Positions 1-6,180 are shown, numbered from the stretch's first letter. The stretch is DNA of 6,470 nt from Neisseriales bacterium (GCA_003538525.1 DPRZ01000074.1:1-6470), one strand, 5' to 3'. Notes: generated by a model from the letters alone, not told the origin. Numbers and translations are program-made.

Positions 1-1
1 A

Positions 2-583
2 CAAAGCAACTATGACTACTTAGTTAAAAACCACATGCTCGTAGCCAATCATATGTCATGGCTTGACATTCTAATCTTAGTTTCAATTCATGTGACTAGC
101 TTTGTGGCTAAGGCTGAAATTGCCAAATGGCCGGTGATCAATCAAATTGCCAAAGCAGGCAGTACCATTTTTATTAACCGTGAAAACAAACGCGATATTC
201 TGCACGCTAATCAGCTAATTAGCCACGAATTGAGCGCTGGTAAATGTGTTGGCCTCTTTCCTGAGGGCAAAATAAATAATGGTAAAGAACTCTTTTTGTT
301 TAAATCACCATTATTGGAAGCCGCAATTCAAGCCAAAAGCAAGATAATTCCAATCATTCTAATTTACTATCGTGCCGATGGTAGCTTTGCCGAAGAAACA
401 CTTTACTATGGGCGCAATTTACTGCAAACGGTTTTAAATACTTTAGCTGGCAAAAATTTAACCGCACACGCATTTATACTACCAACGATTGATGCACAAG
501 ATTTTGCCTCACGCCACGAATTAGCACTTTATTTACATCAACAAATGAACGCGGTCTATGAACAAAAAATTAAGGCAGCTTAA
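2..583 (+). CDS. 1-acyl-sn-glycerol-3-phosphate acyltransferase (PlsC family), 5' end missing
   Basis: This is a lysophospholipid acyltransferase. The family moves an acyl chain from acyl-ACP or acyl-CoA onto the sn-2 position of lysophosphatidic acid (or a related lyso-lipid) at the inner membrane. All four family blocks are visible: the catalytic NHMSWLD (NHx4D, bases 47-67), GSTIFINR ending at base 181, FPEG (257-268), and IIPI about 26 residues after FPEG. The frame is open to the left edge (QSNYDYLVKNHM...), so the ATG at 35 is internal, only a few residues before the catalytic histidine. The true start and probably an N-terminal membrane segment lie outside the window. About 193 residues are present, ending at TAA 581-583. 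It may be the main PlsC or a paralogue such as an ornithine-lipid acyltransferase, which the motifs cannot decide. Confidence 0.9.
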   Translation, partial: QSNYDYLVKNHMLVANHMSWLDILILVSIHVTSFVAKAEIAKWPVINQIAKAGSTIFINRENKRDILHANQLISHELSAGKCVGLFPEGKINNGKELFLFKSPLLEAAIQAKSKIIPIILIYYRADGSFAEETLYYGRNLLQTVLNTLAGKNLTAHAFILPTIDAQDFASRHELALYLHQQMNAVYEQKIKAA

Positions 584-594
584 CTTGCTGCCTT
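564..594 (-). terminator. Hairpin terminator between convergent genes
   Basis: A perfect 8-bp stem, AAGGCAGC (572-579) with GCTGCCTT (587-594), has a 7-nt loop that contains the TAA stop of the acyltransferase gene. Read on the minus strand, the stem is followed by AA and then six T residues (569-564). It is therefore a good intrinsic terminator for the membrane-protein gene that ends at 623. On the plus strand only three T residues follow, so it would be weaker for the acyltransferase gene, though it may act in both directions. Confidence 0.65.
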
Positions 595-622
595 TGTACG
601 TTCTAATCGATCAAATGATAAA

Positions 623-1123
623 TTAGCCACTAAAAACAAGATAGAGCGCGATGGAGCCATAAATAATATTTAGAATCCCAAACAAAAATGCGCTTTTAAC
701 GCCTTTAGAATAACTGATAAAACTATAAATAGTCGAAGCAACTCCTGCTACAGCATAGGCAATCGGATTTAAAGTTGCATAACCATAGACAAACCCAGCT
801 AGGCCAATAAAACCAACACCAGTGTACCAAACGCGAAAAACAGGATTTTGCAAAATTTTAACTACAGACACCAATGAAATAATCACTAAAACACTCGCAA
901 TAATTAGATCACTCACATTCAACATTTTTAGAACCGCGCCAATCAGAACAATGCTTTGTTGATAAGTAAAAAATTCATTCTTACCCAACCAGGCATATAA
1001 AACTAAAGCGATAAAGCTCACTAAATTGATTGAATTTTGCAAAATACCGTGCGGCAGTGGCATCCCAATGCACAAACCAATTAAGCCCACAATTCCGATC
1101 CAATTTTGTCGAATTACCCCCAT
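623..1123 (-). CDS. Small multi-pass membrane protein of unknown function
   Basis: I do not recognise this 166-residue protein. It is strongly hydrophobic, with probable membrane segments near residues 8-24, 30-47, 57-69, 72-91, 99-117, 120-136 and 145-164. The short polar links include KNEFFTYQQ (48-56) and KILQNPVFR (89-97). There is no cleavable signal peptide, cysteine motif or recognisable transporter signature. The sixth and seventh segments are rich in Gly, Ala, Tyr and Ser (VYGYATLNPIAYAVAGVAS), as is common in tightly packed helices. The start is ATG at 1123, and GGGGGT lies a few bases upstream as a possible ribosome site. It appears to be a single-gene unit ending at the 564-594 hairpin. 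Neighbours give no clue to function. Confidence 0.75.
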   Translation of the reverse strand: MGVIRQNWIGIVGLIGLCIGMPLPHGILQNSINLVSFIALVLYAWLGKNEFFTYQQSIVLIGAVLKMLNVSDLIIASVLVIISLVSVVKILQNPVFRVWYTGVGFIGLAGFVYGYATLNPIAYAVAGVASTIYSFISYSKGVKSAFLFGILNIIYGSIALYLVFSG

Positions 1124-1311
1124 GTTACCCCCATAAAATATTTAAATTACTCACATCACTAATCACGTAAATTAATTGCCGCGCGACAAAAATTATCCAC
1201 CAAAGCAATTAAATAACTACATCCATTTAAAAACTACAATAACAAAAAAGCATACGCTATACATTTAATTATGATCGTCTTAGGCGGCAATTTTAACATA
1301 GCCAACTCGAC
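1124..1311. other. 188-bp intergenic gap, no gene seen
   Basis: This gap separates the tail of the methyltransferase gene from the start of the membrane-protein gene, both on the minus strand. I find no ORF or RNA gene. A weak promoter for the membrane-protein gene could be TTTACG and TAATTT, 16 bp apart, just upstream of its start (minus strand), but the match is poor. A 9-bp inverted repeat, AATTGCCGC (1174-1182) with GCGGCAATT (1284-1292), brackets about 100 bp of the gap. The minus strand also carries closely spaced GTGA boxes at about 1148-1166. Neither has a demonstrable role. Confidence 0.4.
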
Positions 1312-2151
1312 TTATCGTTTAAAATTAATTACCTGCTGCCCTGCGGGTAAATCAATGCGCGACTGATCTTTCCAACCATGTGCGACAAAAACTTCCAGGG
1401 TTAATTTATGTGGCAAGTTATATTGTTGCTGCAGATTTTTAAGCTGTGACTTAGTTAGTGGCTGGCGTAAACTGGCCGCATTCGCCGCGCCACATGCAAC
1501 TAATTTAACCTCATGCAACAATAGCGCCAAATTTTCATAATCTAAGGTGATATATTCGGTATCAACCACTGGATTACTCAAACCAGCATCAATACACATA
1601 TCACCAATATCATGCATATCTGGAAAACGGTAGCTACTTAATCCCAGCGTGCGTAATTCTTTGAATGAGTCAACCCCAAGCCCTGAGATGCAAAACGCAC
1701 CACCAAGCTTTAAAACCCGTCTAATTTCACGAATAAAAGCAGGAATATCACTGATATATGGCAGCAATAAATTAGCATAAACAAAATCAATGCTCAAATT
1801 AGCTAAAGGGAGTTGATTGGCATCGGCACAAAGTAAATTTTGCGCAGCGGGTTTTTTGAAGAATTTACTCAACACGCTTTGCGGAGCTAATTGGCGTAAC
1901 TTAAGCGTTTCAAGTGCTAAATCCAGTTCAATTAAATCAGCGGCTGGGAATTTTTGCGCAAGCAACTCACGATCAAATCCACCGCCTGCACCACAATCAA
2001 CGATTATACGCGGGTCTAACTTGATATAATCTAATCTGGAAATCACCCGTGCGGCTAAATCTTGAAATAAAAAATCCACTTGAGCTAGGCTCGCGGCTTT
2101 ACGATTAAATAATTTGCGGATCAATGCGGTATTTAGAATGAGATTATCCAT
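1312..2151 (-). CDS. BioC-like SAM-dependent methyltransferase
   Basis: This is a class I SAM-dependent methyltransferase of 279 residues, most like the BioC family. BioC methylates the free carboxyl of malonyl-ACP so that the fatty-acid machinery can build the pimeloyl chain of biotin. The SAM-binding loop is VDCGAGGGFDRELL (51-64), followed by the acidic strand IELD (74-77), ADANQLPL (109-116) and DFVYANLLLPYISD (122-135). The later part has PDMHDIGDMCIDAGLSNP and then LLHEVKLVACGAAN, which match the BioC/NDUFAF5 pattern rather than UbiE or other methyltransferases. The start ATG (2151-2149) is secure: an in-frame TGA lies only 15 bases upstream. No strong Shine-Dalgarno is seen. No other biotin gene is in the window, so the malonyl-ACP role is inferred and a paralogous methyltransferase is possible. 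Confidence 0.85.
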   Translation of the reverse strand: MDNLILNTALIRKLFNRKAASLAQVDFLFQDLAARVISRLDYIKLDPRIIVDCGAGGGFDRELLAQKFPAADLIELDLALETLKLRQLAPQSVLSKFFKKPAAQNLLCADANQLPLANLSIDFVYANLLLPYISDIPAFIREIRRVLKLGGAFCISGLGVDSFKELRTLGLSSYRFPDMHDIGDMCIDAGLSNPVVDTEYITLDYENLALLLHEVKLVACGAANAASLRQPLTKSQLKNLQQQYNLPHKLTLEVFVAHGWKDQSRIDLPAGQQVINFKR

Positions 2152-2152
2152 G
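2149..2152. promoter_or_regulatory. Overlapping divergent start codons (CATG)
   Basis: The methyltransferase ATG (minus strand, 2151-2149) and the preferred comF ATG (plus strand, 2150-2152) share two bases within a single CATG. No non-coding DNA therefore lies between the genes. Each promoter and ribosome site must sit inside the first codons of the other gene, unless transcripts arrive from further away. I could not find a convincing -35/-10 pair on either side. Confidence 0.6.
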
Positions 2153-2860
2153 ATTAATTTATTTCACTTTTGTAATAATTGGCTGGAAAAGGTAATTTTG
2201 CTGGAGCAAAACTGTGTTTTGTGTGGCTGCAGTAATGATCAACAAATTTGCCAAGATTGCTATCATAGCTTAATTAGCCACGATAATCGTTATCACTGCC
2301 CACGCTGTTTAATTCAATTAGCGCCCAAAGAATTGCATTGTGCAAACTGCCACGAAAACAACTTCCAATTTGAACGCGTGATTAGCGCTTTTGACTATGG
2401 ATTTCCGCTGGATAAAATTCTTCATCAACTCAAGTATAATCACAAAATAGAATATACCACGCTATTGAGTCAATTATTCTGGAGCCAAATTGCACGCCAA
2501 ATCCAACGGTTACCAGAGGTAATTATACCAGTGCCACTGCACTCGAAGAAACATAAACTCCGTGGCTTTAATCAAGTGCATGAACTATTACGCGAATTTC
2601 GACAACTTAATCCGCAAGTCCAACTAATACAGGCGCATCGCACGAAAGAAACCCAAGCACAAGCCACTTTAAATCGCCAACAACGGCTGAGTAATTTAAA
2701 CAATGCCTTTAGCATTCAAGCCGATCTACGTGGTAAAAGCATCGCTATTGTCGATGATGTCGTTACCAGTGGCACCACGGTTAACGAATTGGCGAAATTA
2801 TGTCAACAACTCGGCGCAGCCCACGTTGAGATTTGGTGTTTAATGCGTGCCCAACACTGA
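2150..2860 (+). CDS. comF: ComF family protein (zinc-finger phosphoribosyltransferase-like)
   Basis: ComF proteins are needed for natural transformation in several bacteria, where they act in the cytoplasm on incoming single-stranded DNA. Many non-competent species carry the gene too (GntX in E. coli). Two zinc-binding cysteine pairs sit at the N-terminus, C22VLC25/C34QDC37 and C50PRC53/C64ANC67. They are followed by PVPLHSKKHKLRGFNQ, the RTKETQAQATLNRQQR segment, and the phosphoribosyl-binding loop V201DDVVTSGTT210. With the start at 2150 the protein is 236 residues, a normal family size, with 21 residues before the first cysteine. ATGs at 2114 and 2138 are also in frame and would overlap the methyltransferase gene further. 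I prefer 2150 because GAGA lies seven bases upstream and the extra N-terminus is not family-like. It converges with yhhQ, 15 bp apart. Confidence 0.9.
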   Translation: MINLFHFCNNWLEKVILLEQNCVLCGCSNDQQICQDCYHSLISHDNRYHCPRCLIQLAPKELHCANCHENNFQFERVISAFDYGFPLDKILHQLKYNHKIEYTTLLSQLFWSQIARQIQRLPEVIIPVPLHSKKHKLRGFNQVHELLREFRQLNPQVQLIQAHRTKETQAQATLNRQQRLSNLNNAFSIQADLRGKSIAIVDDVVTSGTTVNELAKLCQQLGAAHVEIWCLMRAQH

Positions 2861-2875
2861 TCAATTAGCCGCCAC

Positions 2876-3601
2876 CTAATTAAAATGGTTATTGGCTTTA
2901 GCATATTTAGCATCCAGACTAAATATGGAAAACTTAGTCCCAACATCGTACATATCCAAGCCTTCGGAACGTTTGAGGCGCCGAGCTAAACTTAAAGACA
3001 GCGGCAAACCACAAATTTCAATAAAGACTTTAATTCCCCACATCGTAAAATTAAAGATAATCAGATCATGCAACGGCATCGTACCATAGAACGCCAAGGT
3101 GCCAAACAAGAAGCTATCAAACAGTGACGCCACTGCGGTTGATGACACAAAGCGCAGCCACATTAATTTACCACGGGTTTTTAGTTTGAGTTTAGCCATA
3201 ATATAGGAATTTAACGGTTCGGCACACAGGTATGAAATCGTCGAGGCGATGATAATCCGTGCATTAAAGCCTAATAAGCTATCAAATTTATCATTCACAC
3301 CTAACGCATAATCTGGGCTTGGCAAATGAATAATTAATTGACCATAGGCAATAAACACAAAATTAAACAGAAATCCGACCCAAATTGCACGCCGCGCAAA
3401 TTTATAGCCGTAAACTTCGGTAATTAAATCGGATAAAATAAAGGTCAAGGGGAAAATTAGCGTGCCCGCATCGGTTTCAAGCCCAGCGATTTTGATCATG
3501 CGAATATCAAACCAATTTGCCAGCAAAATTACCGCAGTATATGAGAGTTGAATAAACCACAACAAACGTGGATATTGTTGAATAGAATTTTCTTGGGACA
3601 T
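2876..3601 (-). CDS. yhhQ: Queuosine precursor transporter (YhhQ / VUT family)
   Basis: This inner-membrane transporter belongs to the YhhQ/VUT family (DUF165), shown in E. coli to import the queuosine precursors preQ0 and preQ1 for modifying the wobble base of GUN-anticodon tRNAs. The hallmark block is clear: F50PLTFILSD58 followed by T61EVYGYKFAR70. Further family features are A127EPLNSY133 and R150FVSSTAVASLFDS163. About six hydrophobic segments are present (near 13-31, 47-63, 72-92, 113-130, 152-172, 183-205). Length is 241 residues, slightly longer than E. coli YhhQ (221), mostly through a polar C-terminal tail. The start ATG at 3601 has AGAAAG five bases upstream. It has its own promoter and a predicted structured leader (3602-3734). 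No queuosine biosynthesis gene is in view, so whether the host salvages or synthesises preQ0 is unknown. Confidence 0.9.
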   Translation of the reverse strand: MSQENSIQQYPRLLWFIQLSYTAVILLANWFDIRMIKIAGLETDAGTLIFPLTFILSDLITEVYGYKFARRAIWVGFLFNFVFIAYGQLIIHLPSPDYALGVNDKFDSLLGFNARIIIASTISYLCAEPLNSYIMAKLKLKTRGKLMWLRFVSSTAVASLFDSFLFGTLAFYGTMPLHDLIIFNFTMWGIKVFIEICGLPLSLSLARRLKRSEGLDMYDVGTKFSIFSLDAKYAKANNHFN

Positions 3602-3734
3602 AATTACTTTCTGTATAGATTAATAAATAGTTAAAACTACAGCGCTGAATGACAAAATCATCCGCAAATAATCCAATTTAGCTTTCGCACTCTGCAATGG
3701 TCACACAGACGCAAAATTGGGCTAAATTGTTTAA
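3602..3734 (-). promoter_or_regulatory. Predicted structured 5' leader of yhhQ
   Basis: If the promoter at 3741-3769 is used, yhhQ mRNA would begin near 3734 and carry a leader of about 130 nt. The leader starts with a long hairpin (3729-3674). A second 6-bp hairpin pairs 3663-3658 with 3652-3647 around a 5-nt loop. An 8-bp palindrome CAGCGCTG (3640-3647) and a weak 4-bp hairpin (3639-3628) follow just before the ribosome site. Three of the stem pairs are G-U wobbles that exist only in the minus-strand RNA; the plus-strand copy would have A-C mismatches. I looked for the conserved bases of preQ1 class I and II riboswitches and did not recognise them. The leader could be a divergent riboswitch, a protein-bound leader, or simply an mRNA-stabilising structure. 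Confidence 0.45.
3674..3729 (-). repeat. Long imperfect hairpin downstream of xth / 5' of yhhQ
   Basis: The outer stem is a perfect 9-bp inverted repeat, CAATTTAGC (3674-3682) with GCTAAATTG (3721-3729). In the minus-strand RNA it continues, after a 4-nt bulge, into a 7-bp stem (3716-3710 with 3689-3683, including two G-U pairs). A 4-bp stem follows (3709-3706 with 3694-3691), closing an 11-nt loop. CCAATTTAGC (3673-3682) can alternatively pair with GCAAAATTGG (3711-3720) with one mismatch, so two exclusive folds are possible. No U-run follows, so it is not a classic intrinsic terminator. Confidence 0.55.
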
Positions 3735-3740
3735 GACGTT

Positions 3741-3769
3741 ATTATAGGCTATTTCAGGGTTAAAATCAC
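3741..3769 (-). promoter_or_regulatory. Promoter for yhhQ (sigma-70 type)
   Basis: A perfect -10 box TATAAT (3746-3741, minus strand) lies 17 bp downstream of GTGATT (3769-3764), a 3-of-6 match to TTGACA. The -35 lies inside the last codons of exonuclease III and the -10 just after its TAG stop. Transcription would start near 3734, immediately before the long hairpin. Confidence 0.5.
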
Positions 3770-4519
3770 GGGTGTGTGATCAGATGGGCGCTCGAGTTTT
3801 CGTGGAGCTGGATCAATTACACACGCTTGTGCCCGTTCAATTAGCTGATGACTAATCAATAAATGATCAATTCGCAAGCCTTGTTTACGACGAAACGCCA
3901 TATTACGATAATCCCACCACGTATATTGACGATCTTCTTGATTGAAATGCCGAAAACTATCGGTTAAGCCCAACGCAACTAAGTTATTAAACGCCGCACG
4001 TTCAGGTTCACTACATAACACCCCGCCCTCCCAGATTGCAGCATCATAGGTATCGCGCGGTTCGGGAGCAATATTGTAATCACCCAATAAAACTAATTCA
4101 GGATAATGTTGCAACTCACGCTGAATATAGCCTTCTAATTGTGCCAGCCAAGCTAATTTATACTGATATTTATCACTAATCAAGCTTTCACCGTTAACAA
4201 AATAAGCGCAAATCACCCGCACACCATTTACCGTCGCCGCGATCACCCGTTTTTGCACATCATCATACTCGGGAATATCCAGCACGACATTTTCAAGTGG
4301 AAATTTACTAATTAGCGCCACGCCATTATAGGTTTTTTGCCCGTTATAAATGAAGTTATACCCGATTGCCGCAAATTCGGCAACTAATTTGTCATTAGCC
4401 GCATTGTCTAATTTCAGCTCTTGTAAACCAAGCACATCACAACCAGTTTGTTGTAACCAATCCAGAACATGCGGCAGACGTACTTTAAGTGAATTTACAT
4501 TCCAGGTGGCGATTTGCAT
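3749..4519 (-). CDS. xthA: Exodeoxyribonuclease III (class II AP endonuclease)
   Basis: This DNA-repair enzyme cuts the backbone 5' of abasic sites and removes 3'-blocking groups and 3'-terminal nucleotides from duplex DNA, using Mg2+. Length is 256 residues, close to E. coli ExoIII (268). All catalytic blocks are present: N7 in WNVNSL, E34 in LQELK (metal ligand), Y106 in the CAYFVNG strand, D147 and N149 in GDYNIAPEP, the TWWDYRNMAFRRKQGLRIDH segment with D218, and D247-H248 in PSDHTPVI. The N-terminal MQIATWNVNSLKVRLP is the canonical start. AAAGG lies 11 bases before the ATG as a Shine-Dalgarno. The gene reads toward yhhQ with its own likely promoter upstream. The 82-bp gap to hipA marks the junction between core and accessory DNA. 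Confidence 0.95.
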   Translation of the reverse strand: MQIATWNVNSLKVRLPHVLDWLQQTGCDVLGLQELKLDNAANDKLVAEFAAIGYNFIYNGQKTYNGVALISKFPLENVVLDIPEYDDVQKRVIAATVNGVRVICAYFVNGESLISDKYQYKLAWLAQLEGYIQRELQHYPELVLLGDYNIAPEPRDTYDAAIWEGGVLCSEPERAAFNNLVALGLTDSFRHFNQEDRQYTWWDYRNMAFRRKQGLRIDHLLISHQLIERAQACVIDPAPRKLERPSDHTPVILTLK

Positions 4520-4559
4520 ATTTTTTCTATCCTTTGATTTTAATTAATTTATCTTGTTA

Positions 4560-4588
4560 ATTGAACTGATTATTACGTTCTTTAGCAA
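4560..4588 (-). promoter_or_regulatory. Candidate promoter for xthA
   Basis: On the minus strand, TTGCTA (4588-4583) and TTCAAT (4565-4560) are separated by 17 bp, each matching four of six consensus bases. The predicted start would lie near 4553, leaving a leader of about 34 nt with the AAAGG ribosome site. It gives xthA independent expression from hipBA, although readthrough from hipA is also possible. Confidence 0.35.
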
Positions 4589-4590
4589 CC

Positions 4591-4609
4591 AATTCTACAA
4601 TTTAGAATT
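4591..4609. repeat. Inverted repeat spanning the hipA stop codon
   Basis: AATTCTA (4591-4597) and TAGAATT (4603-4609) form a perfect 7-bp stem with a 5-nt loop, and the TAA of hipA is inside it. The stem is AT-rich and no T-run follows on either strand, so it is at best a weak 3' hairpin and not a convincing terminator. Confidence 0.35.
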
Positions 4610-5831
4610 TAGTACTTGTATCACGCCAGATATCTTTCATTCGCATCCCAACATCTTTAAATTTATAATTTAATTCAATTTCTTGGATTAACAGATCACT
4701 AACTTGTTTGATAGCAGTAATAACCTCATCAAATATTAGTAGCGCTTCAGCTTTTGACAGCAGACATGACTTAGTTGCAAAAGAGAGTAAATCACTCCTA
4801 GTAGCCCAACGTTTACTACCATTTAAGGTAAGTGCCATAATATCTTTAGCTAAATATACCGTGGTTGTTACAATATCATAGATTGGTGCAAGATCGACTA
4901 TACTATTAGTATCTTTATAAATCAAGCCATAATTTTTTAAATGAGCATCACCATTCCGTAATAAAACATTCACAACCAATGATTTAAAGTAATCCGATAA
5001 TGCCGATTTTAGGTTAATCGTACTGTCACCAACCAAATTATTCTTGATGCTTTTTGCGATTTGCTCATAACTACTGTCATATTTTTCATGAGTACGCCTG
5101 GCTTGCAATACGCAAAAATCTTCAAAACCATAGTAAATATCATCAATCAGATCAAAGCGCTTAATTATCAAAAATTTACCATTATTCGTCAGTTGAATTT
5201 CAGGGACTCTTAGACCAGCTTTTTTAGCAACCTGCATACAAAAATATTCATTAGTCGCTAACTCTGGATAACCACTCTCACTCCATGATTTAATAATATG
5301 AGTGGTATCTTTGTAAGTCAATTGATCTAGCTCACTCAATTTTTGATTACTCTTATCGCTTGTGTCAAGCACCATAATTTTGGGCTGCACACCTGCAATT
5401 CCAGAATTAGCTCCATACTTAATTAACAATGACTCTAATAATTCCTCAGTGCCAGCATAGGTCTTAAACTGCGCTAAATTTAAACCGATTTCATCAATAA
5501 CCGAATTATTATCTGGCTCCGTTGTAAAGGTGATCCGCCCAATTTGATTTTTACCAACTATTTTCAATAAATCCAAATCAGAAAAATTAATAATCTGCTT
5601 GCGATAAATAGTTTTTAATTTTTCAAGCAAAACACCTTCTGGCAAATTCATTTCAAAAATAGGATGTAAGCCATGCCAAAAATCATATTGTTCATTGGTT
5701 ACAGGCATTGTCAATGATACCGCTTCATTAGGTAATGCCGAGGCAGCATAATTAAAAATAAATTTACTGGAGGTTTGTGTTGATTGAAAAAGCTCACCAA
5801 CTTGATGACTCGCGATAAAAACATTAATCAT
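4602..5831 (-). CDS. hipA: HipA-family toxin, serine/threonine kinase
   Basis: HipA toxins are cytoplasmic kinases. E. coli HipA phosphorylates glutamyl-tRNA synthetase, which causes uncharged-tRNA signalling, growth arrest and persistence. This 409-residue protein has the whole architecture. The N-terminal subdomain carries SLTMP (39-43) and PIFEMNLPEG (57-66). The flexible loop is SGIAGVQPK (143-151), the ATP-binding lysine is K181 in THIIKSW, and YPELATNEYFCMQVAKKAG (188-206) is followed by IIKRFD (222-227). The E-D-x-x-x-x-Q block is FEDFCVLQ (236-243), the catalytic loop N293GDAHLKN300 carries D295, and the metal-binding APIYD carries D319. All kinase residues are intact, so it should be active. 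The serine aligned with the E. coli autophosphorylation site Ser150 appears to be Gly144, with Ser143 one place earlier. Its ATG lies inside the end of hipB. The true substrate is unknown, as other HipA-like kinases target different proteins. Confidence 0.92.
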   Translation of the reverse strand: MINVFIASHQVGELFQSTQTSSKFIFNYAASALPNEAVSLTMPVTNEQYDFWHGLHPIFEMNLPEGVLLEKLKTIYRKQIINFSDLDLLKIVGKNQIGRITFTTEPDNNSVIDEIGLNLAQFKTYAGTEELLESLLIKYGANSGIAGVQPKIMVLDTSDKSNQKLSELDQLTYKDTTHIIKSWSESGYPELATNEYFCMQVAKKAGLRVPEIQLTNNGKFLIIKRFDLIDDIYYGFEDFCVLQARRTHEKYDSSYEQIAKSIKNNLVGDSTINLKSALSDYFKSLVVNVLLRNGDAHLKNYGLIYKDTNSIVDLAPIYDIVTTTVYLAKDIMALTLNGSKRWATRSDLLSFATKSCLLSKAEALLIFDEVITAIKQVSDLLIQEIELNYKFKDVGMRMKDIWRDTSTKF

Positions 5832-6078
5832 GATTATCTTTTTCCGCTAAAAGCTGCTGGATGGTGGGACGACTAGATTTTTCTTGAATAGCAACCTCAA
5901 ACCCCAAAAGTTCACCAAGAGCAATTATCTTGTTGATACCAATTTCATTTATCGAGCCATTTTCAATAAGTGATAATGTAGTGCGGCCAATACCAGCCTC
6001 AAGCGCTAATTCACCTTGAGTTAGCTTGCGCTTTTTTCTGGCTGTGGCTATTAAATGTCCGATTTCGACTAAGTTCAT
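5824..6078 (-). CDS. hipB: HipB-family antitoxin, HTH transcriptional repressor
   Basis: This small XRE-type helix-turn-helix protein binds and neutralises the HipA kinase and represses the hipBA promoter. With the chosen start it has 84 residues. The helix-turn-helix is clear at about 20-41 (TQGELALEAGIGRTTLSLIENG), here spanning T20 to G41, with the usual recognition-helix pattern GRTTLSLIENG. A second helical pair follows at 48-60, and a polar C-terminal tail ends in EKDNHD. An ATG at 6105 is also in frame, adding nine residues. I chose 6078 because MNLVEIGHLI is the typical family N-terminus and because the predicted transcript begins almost exactly at the 6105 ATG. No good Shine-Dalgarno precedes either start. 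Its last eight bases overlap hipA, which favours translational coupling. Confidence 0.88.
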   Translation of the reverse strand: MNLVEIGHLIATARKKRKLTQGELALEAGIGRTTLSLIENGSINEIGINKIIALGELLGFEVAIQEKSSRPTIQQLLAEKDNHD

Positions 6079-6100
6079 CTTATTTCTGCACTGTATATTA

Positions 6101-6142
6101 AACATATTGCTATTGTAACATAGTTTTGTTTAACATACAATA
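6101..6142 (-). promoter_or_regulatory. hipBA promoter with candidate HipB operators
   Basis: On the minus strand, TTGTAT (6140-6135) and TACAAT (6117-6112) are 17 bp apart, making a good sigma-70 promoter with a start near 6105. The promoter is framed by a perfect 7-bp inverted repeat, TATTGTA (6111-6117) with TACAATA (6136-6142). Three direct copies of AACATA (6101-6106, 6117-6122, 6132-6137) lie 16 and 15 bp apart. These repeats cover the -35, the -10 and the start, where HipB would block RNA polymerase. Operator function is inferred from the way other hipBA operons are self-repressed. Confidence 0.5.
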
Positions 6143-6180
6143 CATTTTATATTTATGCAATGCTGTACCAGTTATTTATA

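Noticed and set aside
1240..1265. Terminator in the 1124-1311 gap (AGC-GTAT-GCT followed by six T on the minus strand)
   Set aside because: The stem is only three base pairs, too short to terminate transcription despite the T-run.
1817..2029. Plus-strand open frame of 70 codons
   Set aside because: It lies wholly inside the methyltransferase gene on the other strand, has no domain, and its composition (Ser, Asn, Ala rich) is that of an antisense shadow.
2863..2881. Hairpin between comF and yhhQ (AATTAG/CTAATT) as a shared terminator
   Set aside because: Six bp, nearly all AT, with no T-run on either strand.
2892..3089. Plus-strand open frame of 65 codons
   Set aside because: It is antisense to the 3' part of yhhQ, whose family match is strong; no ribosome site or recognisable motif.
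3602..3734. Known preQ1 class I or II riboswitch upstream of yhhQ
   Set aside because: The conserved pocket bases and A-rich tail pseudoknot were not found by eye, so I report only an unclassified leader.
4350..4547. Plus-strand open frame of 65 codons
   Set aside because: It is antisense to the well-conserved N-terminal half of exonuclease III and extends into its upstream gap; no sign of a real product.
6079..6105. Upstream ATG (6105) as the hipB start
   Set aside because: It coincides with the predicted transcript start and lacks a ribosome site; the added residues MFNIQCRNK are not family-like. A leaderless mRNA starting there cannot be fully excluded.
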